From positions 536,497 through 572,188 of the forward strand of contig BMAT01002452.1 in assembly GCA_019649035.1 (NCBI GenBank): a stretch of DNA of 35,692 nt, in the 5' to 3' direction. The position numbers and the translations under genes are program-made. Shown in pieces: positions 28,494 to 35,692 of this stretch. A model generated the notes under the pieces. The model was not told the DNA's origin and made no database searches. It saw nothing but the letters and a program-made list of their open reading frames with translations. Position 1 is the stretch's first letter. Each line of letters starts with the position of its first letter. Origin of the DNA: Elysia marginata. Taxonomy: Eukaryota > Mollusca > Gastropoda > Plakobranchidae.

Positions 28494-31400
28494 ATTTCTA
28501 TATTTCCCCAGCCCTCTATGTCTGCCTGTCTGTCTGCTTGTCTGTCTTTTTTGTGGCACCTTAGCCTTGTTGATATGATAGTGATACTTACATATTGTAT
28601 ATCCCATTATCTCATCAAACAAGATTGTTTGTCTGTTATAATTTCTGTCAAGTGTGGATCTATCTGTTTTCTAGTGGTCGGCTCCATTCATTACACAAAT
28701 CTTTTATCACTCCCGTTTTTCCTTCTTTATGATTTTTTTTTTATCTTAAAGCTTATCATTTACTTTCTCTATCCATCATAGGATTGACTTAGCACCTAAC
28801 ATTATACTCTAATTAATTCTCACTCATAATATAACTACTAGAAACAAACATACCTTTTCCTTAATTTTATGAAGGGGAGATAATTGAAGTAAGGAAAGCA
28901 AAATGCTTTCAAATCCTTCTTGGTTTTTTTTAACTTACGATTTTCTAAAAGTTTTCATTTTGACATCACCACTTTAGACTTTGTTCCCCTCTCCAGCTTT
29001 CTATGTTAATTTCATCGGTAATTGTGTAAGTAACACTGTGGCATCTGTTCCTCAAGGTGTCTGTAACTTTATTATTTCATTAAGATTTGTTGTTTGTTTA
29101 TGAGTAAAAAATGACTAATAAAAATATAAAGAAAAAAAAATATCAAGCTCTCTTTGTTTTTTCTTCTCAGTTTGTTCTTCAAATGACTGTGAAGCCTACA
29201 TTGTTGTCGTTTCTTGTGTATGTCATCTGCCTAGAGACCAACTCCAGGAAAATTTGTTTTATGAATTTGAGTACATTTTGTCAAGGAAAGCAGAGGAAGG
29301 ACGTCTCAGAAATGCTTGTTTCATCTCCAGTTTTCCTACTTTTGAGAAAATCGAGTTAGAACATTTGAATTTAATTTTCTCCACCTATGAAAACTGCTTT
29401 GTAATATGATTATAATTTATATTTCTGAAGAGAGGTTGAATTCGACTATTTCTTTTGTCAAGATATAAAAAAAAACCAGACTAGGACTTTCCCATTGGGC
29501 ATGTCATCGGCATCGCTTTTTTTTTTTAGCAAAATTGGAGATGTAACAAAGCAGTTCTGGCGATGAGCAGCATAACTATCTTTGGTCCTTCTCAGCATCT
29601 CATATTATTGAGAGAAAAAAATAGGCTACCAACTATGTGAGTTATTTCTTTACCAACACCATACACAGTTTGGAAGCTGCTCCCAAATCTCAAACTTTTT
29701 AATACCTATCACCGAAATACTAACAGCTACAATTAATTATTACTCTTCTTATAGCTCTTGCTATAAGTCTTAAGTTTTGGCAACATCACATGACGTATGC
29801 GTCAAAAATGTTTTGTCTTTTGAGTTTTGTGTACATGTTTAACTATCATCTTACAATCTGATTTGTATTTGTCTGCTGGTAGAATATTGAGATTATGCAG
29901 TGATGGTGTTGCATAAATTTTTGGAAAGTTATCTGAAATCCCTATGATGTTTAATTAGGAAAATTATTTTAACACATTGATGATAATGGTAATGATAATG
30001 AAGGTTATTTGCATTGAGCTCAATCCCTTGCAAACATAGTTCTCAGTAGTACAAAAATATACAAACATAATTACCAGAGGCATAATTGAAAGAAAATGAA
30101 AAGAACAAGAGTGTAAAACTATAACATAATTGTGACAGTGAGGCAAGGAGGCACTTGTTGAACAGACTGATCTTGAGCCAGAGCCCTTTAAACACTATAG
30201 TATAACATCCTATATAGTAAATCATTTTTTATACTTTTCAAAATGAAATAACTTGAGATATAAATAAGCTATATATGTAGCTATAATTATTTCAGCCTCT
30301 TCCAGGGTATTGAATGCAGCTGTAGATAACGTTAACAACTGAATGTGTCAAAATTCTGACATATGTTTCCAAGTTCCCAGTACTGCATACATTGAAGATT
30401 GTGTATCAATGAGATTCCTTGGCAAAGAAAAAAGAAAAATTGACGTTCCGGTTAAGAAGGAGCATACTGTGTTCTTGTATAATTTCACATTTCAAGCCCT
30501 TATTTCAATGATTTCATGGTGGTCTATGAATGAGACACACCATGAATTATCAATGTTTAGTTGTAGTCAAATTTTACCCTTATCATGAAAAAAATTATCA
30601 GTTATTTTAAATATATTGAAAAGGGGGTAAGATACTTATCATCACTAGATAGTAGGAAGTCTTCGGAGAGTAAACAGCATCATAGCAAGTGTTTCAGCCC
30701 TTTAACTCCTGACACTCTTAGTAGACTGCACCACATCTGGGCCATGACTCCCAGACGCCTCCCTTCTACCTTTGTTTTACCTTCTTGCCTGCTTTTAGAT
30801 TCGAACTTTGAAGTGTCTTTTGCCGTTTCAGCCAACTGAACTTCCAAAGGTTAAAACTAAAATGCCAAGTTGCTTCTTCTGAGCCTGTAGTGTAGTGTAG
30901 GTAATGAAATTGGGTGAGGCAATAACAAATGTAGGGCAAACCAGCTGCCAACCCCTGCTTTTAGTGTACACCGCAGGCCTAACTTTAACCAATCTTTGCT
31001 AAGAGACTAGAAAAAACAAAAACAAATATGTGTGGACATGTAGCATACTTGTCAAATTTTTATTCTGACATGTTTTTGATTTACTGAAGATGGGACTTTA
31101 TTGACAAGGGCAATGGTTATCATATCAATTTGAATTTATGAAAAATCTTACTTGATTTCCCAAATTTATGATACATACACTGTATAAAAACAATCATGAA
31201 AATTTGCGGTAATACAAGTCGTCATACTCAACAAATAGAAGACAAAAGCTGAGATTAATTACCCAAGGATTGCTTGCTGCAAGTGAAGGACTGAAAGAAA
31301 AGAAGTTGGATACTTTAACGCCAGGGTTGAAAATGGAAAGGGGGATAAAAGAGTTGTCATGTATCAAACTTGTAGAAAGGTACCATTGCTCTCAACACAT

Positions 31401-32493
31401 GGACACTAAAAAATCTCAATTTTAAAAGGCCAGTCGCACAAAATCCAAAACTTCGATATTTTAAAATTGTTTGCTTTAAGTCTTTTAAGATTGGCAATGA
31501 TTTTAATCCATTCAGAAACACTATGAGAGCTGATGTCCTTTAAGGAAATTTTATGTTTGCGGGAGCAGCTCTTAATAATATTCTTAGTTTAAACTTGATA
31601 TTTGTGTACTGAGTATCACAATTTTTAATATCCTCCTCCACTCAGTCGGTTTAATAAGGTAGAATTTTTTAAGGAGGACAACTTATCACAATACACCCTT
31701 TGCACAGTTTCTTGCAGCAGCAGAAGCTACCAGCAAACCTGTTATGTTGCTTCTACTTGGAGAATAATCAATTGAAGAAGAAAAATAACAAAAGCTTTAC
31801 ATAATTTGTATGCTCATGTAGCCTACTTTTAATTTCGTGATATTATCAAATATAGTGTAAACTTTATGTTAAGTAGCATAGACAGATCAGATTTGATTTT
31901 TCAGGGTTATATTTAAAAGAAAAGAAAGCATCTCAATGTAACATAATAAATTTACTCTTTTATTTTGATTTTACAAGCATTCCTATAGTGATAGAAAATT
32001 GTTGAGATGTGCTCTCTTGTAGTAATCAGGTAGCAAAAATCCAAACAAGACAATCGAGATTAGACGAAACCTCTTTTCTTGTTTATTTTATGCAGAATAC
32101 TAGGTAATACCTATACACATCAGCACAATTGTATTTTAAAAATGCATTTTATCACGTCAATGAGGCGAAAAGAAGGGAGACAAGTCAATATATTTTAATG
32201 TACGAAACGATACGACACGACTTATCTACCTTGATATTAGCGATATCACTGCAGTACCAAGAAAGTCTGCAATCAACTTATCAAGACACCCTCACAAAGG
32301 AAGACTAAAGCGCGATTAATCATTTATGTGAAGATGCTATTCAAAATCTACTGCTTTTATTCTAAGACTGACGATCTTTTTTTACATGATTTAAAACTTT
32401 TCTTTTATCATCAAATGTAAGGGATAAAATTTATTCACGTTTGCCCCAAGTATAAGGTGTTGGCAAAAATACGTACGAAATATATTTCTAAAA
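28494..32493. other. Gene-free AT-rich intergenic sequence
   Basis: Both strands show only short chance ORFs (the longest about 80-120 codons, with repetitive or hydrophobic composition and no recognisable domain). I see no tRNA, no conserved coding block and no clear transposon ends. Small items: an ATGATAATGGTAATGATAATG-like run near 29980-30000 and a TGTAGTGTAGTGTAG run near 30888. AATAAA occurs at about 29116 and 31947 without an associated gene. Confidence 0.6.
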
Positions 32494-32993
32494 TGTAACA
32501 TGGAGACGAGGAAGGAATAATTGTAGATTTTAATAATTGAGAATAAAAAATAAGGACAAATCAATACCAGTTGAGAGCGTAACTATAAACATGACACAAC
32601 GGGATTATTTTAACTGAAGTTTATGTTTGTTTCTCTTTGTCGTAGACAAAAAACACCCTAACACATCAACAGTTTTCAAAGTCAAAGTACTGAAAACAAA
32701 ATATCCTCGATCTTTGGAAGATTACCACCATCTGGAATTTTTTATGGGTGTGACATGGACATTAGGAAGGATTAGTTGCAGGTATATATAGAATTGAGAA
32801 AAAATAAGGACATTATCACTTGAGAGGATAAACATAGTTCAAATGTCCTATTTCAAGTTAAATAAGTTTAGTTGTTTCTCTTTGTCTTGGACAAAAGCAC
32901 CTCGACGTATCACAAGTTTTTAAAGCCATTATACTAAAAGCAATTTTCTTCGATCTCGCAAAGGTTACCAACATCTGGAATATTTTTAAGTTT
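32494..32993. repeat. Diverged tandem duplication, unit about 245-255 bp
   Basis: Two adjacent copies, 32494-32748 and 32749-32993, share ordered blocks. These are ACATGG...AGGAAGGA near each start, AAATAAGGACA (ending 32558 and 32812), GTTTCTCTTTGTC (32629-32641 and 32874-32886), CGATCT (32708 and 32951) and CATCTGGAAT (32729-32738 and 32972-32981). Offsets between blocks vary from 243 to 255, so small indels have accumulated. No ORF. It may be the edge of a satellite or an internal repeat of an old element. Confidence 0.7.
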
Positions 32994-33036
32994 CGTCAGT
33001 GCAGCCAGTCCTTTATACCTCAACCCTAGGCTTACT

Positions 33037-33478
33037 CTAGGCCCTATTCTTCTTTTTCTTCTTCCTGGTCTTGTTGTCGAATTCCGTAATTGACCACCCA
33101 TGTGGTTGATGAAGTTGTTTGTCTTTTTTCGGCTCTTGAGTGGTTCTGCAGAGTTTTGTCCAAATTACCTGTCTAAGCATTCTAAAATTATGGCAGTCTT
33201 GTAATATGACTTATGCAGTTTCGGCAGCTTCTCCTTTAGAGGAGATGTCAGTCTGTTCAATCTTGTATGTTTTGTATACGTGTGCCTTCATCCTGTTGAG
33301 GTAAGTCCGGGTCCCAACAAAGTTAGCCGGCCCTGCCTATACATCCGATGCAAGCTATGCTGTCTGTTGTGGTGCGGATGTCCATTTTGCCACCTTTCTT
33401 TAATGTGATGTTTAATCATGTGTTTGGCCTCTTGGTATGATATATAACCACACAGCTGCTCAGGCTTTATCCGTATAC
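33037..33478 (-). mobile_element. Decayed LINE 3' end: RNase H / Cys-His tail of an I-like non-LTR retrotransposon
   Basis: On the minus strand, from about 33440 down, one frame reads SYQEAKHMIKHHIKERWQNG, then MYRQGRLTLLGPG. After a frameshift near 33310, a second frame continues RTYLNRMKAHVYKTYKI, GEAAETA, then ILQDCHNFRMLRQVIW, and ends at TAG 33037-33039. This order resembles the end of RNase H-bearing LINE ORF2 proteins: SYxEAK, LRTGH-like region, CxCGEA-ET-EHILQxC, LRxxxW. Decay is clear: the frameshift, an in-frame TAA at 33211-33213, and loss of the expected Cys pair before GEA. Clade naming is tentative, and the left and right limits are approximate. Confidence 0.6.
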
Positions 33479-33856
33479 ATCTGTCTGAAACGCCGGGATT
33501 CTCCTAGTATGTCTGTGAGGTGTATTGGGCACCTACTTCATTGGGTTACACAAATAGAACACCACAAATGGGCACGGGCCTTCGTGGGTCAAATCAAAAT
33601 CAGCCAACACCATGGCTGGAAAACTGTAAGACCACTGTAACATGGGACGAGACAGTTTGTTTATGAGACGACGCCAGCAACGTTCCAATTTCGAGAAGAA
33701 CAACGAGCCTTAAGTTTAAGAAGTACGAATACACTCTCTATGTAGGCAGAACAGTGGTAATCGTTTAGAAATGAACCACTGTGGTGGGCAAGAACAATAG
33801 TATACATAATATGCTTTTCGAACCCTCTGAGTAGGTGCAGATTACTCTACATCTAT

Positions 33857-34345
33857 CTAAGAGCATAGTGCACCAACAAAATTTCTCCAAGCACCCCTAT
33901 TCTGGGCAAGCCGTTTTAGCTCATTCCATGTTTTGTCAGCCCCTGATCTTTCATCGTCCACTGTCCTCCTCCATGTACCCTGCGGCTAACCTCTACCTCG
34001 TTTCCCCTGCGGATTCCAAGTTAGTGCTACAAATGAGTGGCGGTTTTTATCCATTTGGAGTACATGTCCGAGTCATCTCCATCTTCTAGTTTTAACCTCC
34101 TCTGCAACTGGGTTTATCCCTGTTCTTTCTACTATCCTCTGATTTGTGACCCTATGCTCCCATCGAATGCCCAATATTCTTCTCAGACATCTTCCTTCAA
34201 ATCCCCTGAGTCTGCTCTCTATTTTTTATTTTGTTGTCCGTGGTTCTGCAGCATACAGAAGGAATGATCGAACGTTTGATTTGTATATTTTTAGCTTTGT
34301 AATTTCATTTATTTGCCCTGATTTTCAAATGTTACTTAGAAAATA
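33857..34345 (-). mobile_element. Decayed LINE reverse-transcriptase C-terminal region
   Basis: One unshifted minus-strand frame from about 34345 to a stop at 33857-33859 matches the C-terminal part of LINE endonuclease/reverse-transcriptase proteins. It reads ITKLKIYKSNVRSFLLYAAE, then RCLRRILGIRWEHRVTNQRI, then LGHVLQM, LTWNPQGKRGRG, TWRRTV, and finally ELKRLAQNRGAWRNFV before LCS and stop. Four in-frame stops mark it as dead: TGA 34325-34327, TAA 34226-34228, TGA 34073-34075 and TAG 33986-33988. At least two of these fall where family members have Trp. No 5' part of the element is present, as usual for 5'-truncated LINEs. The clade (RTE- or CR1-like) is uncertain. Confidence 0.8.
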
Positions 34346-34914
34346 TTAAGCATATTGAATAATGACGACATACAGACTAACTAACAAGCAGAGAAGCAGC
34401 CTGAATCGAATATTTGATAATAGATGATTAATTGCTATAGACACATTGTTTTGTTTTCCCACCCGCGGGCACTCAAACACACACGCACGTACAGATGGGT
34501 TTACCTTGTTAAAACTATCTTTTCCTTGTTTTAAAACAATGGAAAATAATTTGTGCTTCTTAATTTTTTTTTAGGTTTTTGCTAAGCCATTTGCAGTTTT
34601 CTATTTTTTACCCGAGTGCAACGGGCTACCATCCCATCGGCGGCAATTCCTATCTTGAATACGCCAGATGTTCTTTTTTTCTAAAATGCTGCGTTCTTTA
34701 AAACAAAGATATCGGTTCCAGACCTCACCACTAGAAGAAACGGAGATAATGTCACGTAATGAGTGTCACAGGATCTAGCTGGGAGCCACTTTGGATATTC
34801 CAGATAGAATAAATAAGGACAACAAGGTCGCTAAATTCTGTTTATGATCTCGATACTTTACTTAAATCTGTAGAGCAACTGTACTGCATTCTTTGGAGGG
34901 GCCTAAAATTTTTA

Positions 34915-34917
<3 letters not shown>
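34346..34917. other. Intergenic sequence without recognised features
   Basis: AT-rich with a few short CA/CG-containing runs (ACACACACGCACG near 34480). No ORF, RNA gene or clear repeat end seen. Confidence 0.5.

Positions 34918-34970
<53 letters not shown>
34918..34970. repeat. (CT)n microsatellite, about 53 bp
   Basis: An uninterrupted alternating CT tract of about 26 dinucleotides, followed to about 35180 by further pyrimidine-rich sequence on the + strand, including CTCTTTCTCGTTCCCTCTCTCTC and a T16 run at 35165-35180. Confidence 0.95.
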
Positions 34971-34976
<6 letters not shown>

Positions 34977-35180
34977 TGTATATTTCTGTCTTTCCTTTTT
35001 CAAACCTCCTGTCCTTTCATTATGTTCTTTTTCCCTCTTACTACCTATCCCTGCGTGGTCCCGTGTCTGTCTATTTATCTTTCGATTTCGATTATGTTTG
35101 CTTTCTTTATACCTTTCTCTTTTCTACTATACCTCCTCTCTTTCTCGTTCCCTCTCTCTCGTTGTTTTTTTTTTTTTTTT

Positions 35181-35692
35181 ACGGATGCCGCGTCCCTCTT
35201 ATTAGCAATCACAAACCAATACTGATTTTCTCAAATCCATCGACTGATCTATCTGTTATGATCAGTTTCAAAGACGACAGGAACAACTTCTATGAGATTA
35301 TTATGCTTCCTGAAGAAATTTAGGTAGCTGTTTACTACATTTTTTATGAGATATTAAAAGAATTTTTTTTAAATTCGTATGTAAAAAGTGATGATATACT
35401 TCTTCGCGGAGTCGGAGCTGAACTATTTATCCTTAGGCTGGATGTGTTTAAGTGTTGTTTCAAGGACCTGTGTTAAGGGAATGGTGCATGAGCCGAGTTT
35501 TCATCGTGTCGGCAGAGTTCGTTTATTAAACTCGTGTTCAATGTTTTGAGCTATTCAGCTTTTTTTTTTTTTTTTTTTTTTTACAAACATGAAGGATACG
35601 CGGAGAATGACAGATTTAGACAAACAAAGAGAAGAGGGAGAGAGGATTTATTAAGGATGAGGTTGGGTAATATTAACAACAAGATTAAAAGA
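35181..35692. other. Intergenic sequence with T23 tract
   Basis: No gene recognised. A run of 23 T lies at 35560-35582. Read on the minus strand it is a poly(A) stretch and could be the tail of a retroposed sequence, but I see no recognisable body beside it. Confidence 0.5.

Noticed and set aside
28178-28564. 128-codon + strand ORF with transmembrane-like, Cys/Leu-rich protein
   Set aside because: It runs through the pyrimidine-rich minisatellite; the repetitive CLFTCPCICF-like pattern reflects the repeat, not a membrane protein.
34893-35225. 110-codon ORF with an LS repeat
   Set aside because: Produced by the (CT)n microsatellite and flanking T-rich DNA.
1-35692. A previously undescribed multi-gene system, CRISPR array, operon or tRNA/rRNA genes
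   Set aside because: Only one gene is present and it belongs to a known family. No spaced repeats of CRISPR type, no gene cluster, and no recognisable tRNA or rRNA sequence.

Overview
The window is animal nuclear DNA. Coding blocks are split by GT-AG introns of 169-1011 bp, and the non-coding DNA is AT-rich with long T runs. One protein-coding gene is recognisable. It is an ortholog of SPEN (SHARP/MINT/Msx2-interacting protein; Drosophila split ends), on the + strand. The 5' end lies left of the window. Intron style, long AU-rich 3' sequence and remnants of two kinds of LINE suggest an invertebrate, perhaps a mollusc or other lophotrochozoan. That placement is inference, because nothing here is diagnostic of species.

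Layout: 1-416 is the 3' part of an intron. Fourteen coding exons follow from 417 to the stop codon at 24153-24155. Their lengths sum to a continuous frame of 5,578 codons plus stop. The first six exons carry the end of one RRM and two complete RRMs, corresponding to RRM2-RRM4 of human SPEN. A single giant exon (4331-17379, 13,049 bp) encodes a disordered low-complexity scaffold: RS/Ser-rich, Ser/Thr-rich, a roughly 235-residue charged ER/K helix, lysine/acidic-serine blocks, an S-P-Q array and an RG box. Seven further exons lead into a C-terminal SPOC domain (22572-24152).

From knowledge of the family, the RRMs bind structured RNA. The SPOC domain recruits SMRT/NCoR-HDAC corepressor complexes to silence transcription (Notch/RBPJ targets, nuclear-receptor targets, X inactivation in mammals). 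The window gives only the protein architecture for this role.

Downstream of the stop, 24156 to about 27.5 kb looks like a long 3' UTR. It has several AATAAA signals, a strong 22-bp-arm hairpin at 25190-25253 and a cluster of Pumilio-type TGTATATA sites at 27375-27429. The rest, to 35692, is gene-free. It holds a four-copy ~50-bp minisatellite (28284-28493), a diverged tandem duplication with a unit of about 250 bp (32494-32993), two decayed minus-strand LINE 3' ends (33037-33478 and 33857-34345) and a (CT)n microsatellite. Intron 6 contains a 462-bp element with perfect 14-bp terminal inverted repeats and a 6-bp target-site duplication, read here as a MITE.

I found no evidence of a novel multi-gene system. 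The most notable items are the size and composition of this SPEN protein, the intronic MITE, the 3' hairpin and possible splice isoforms.
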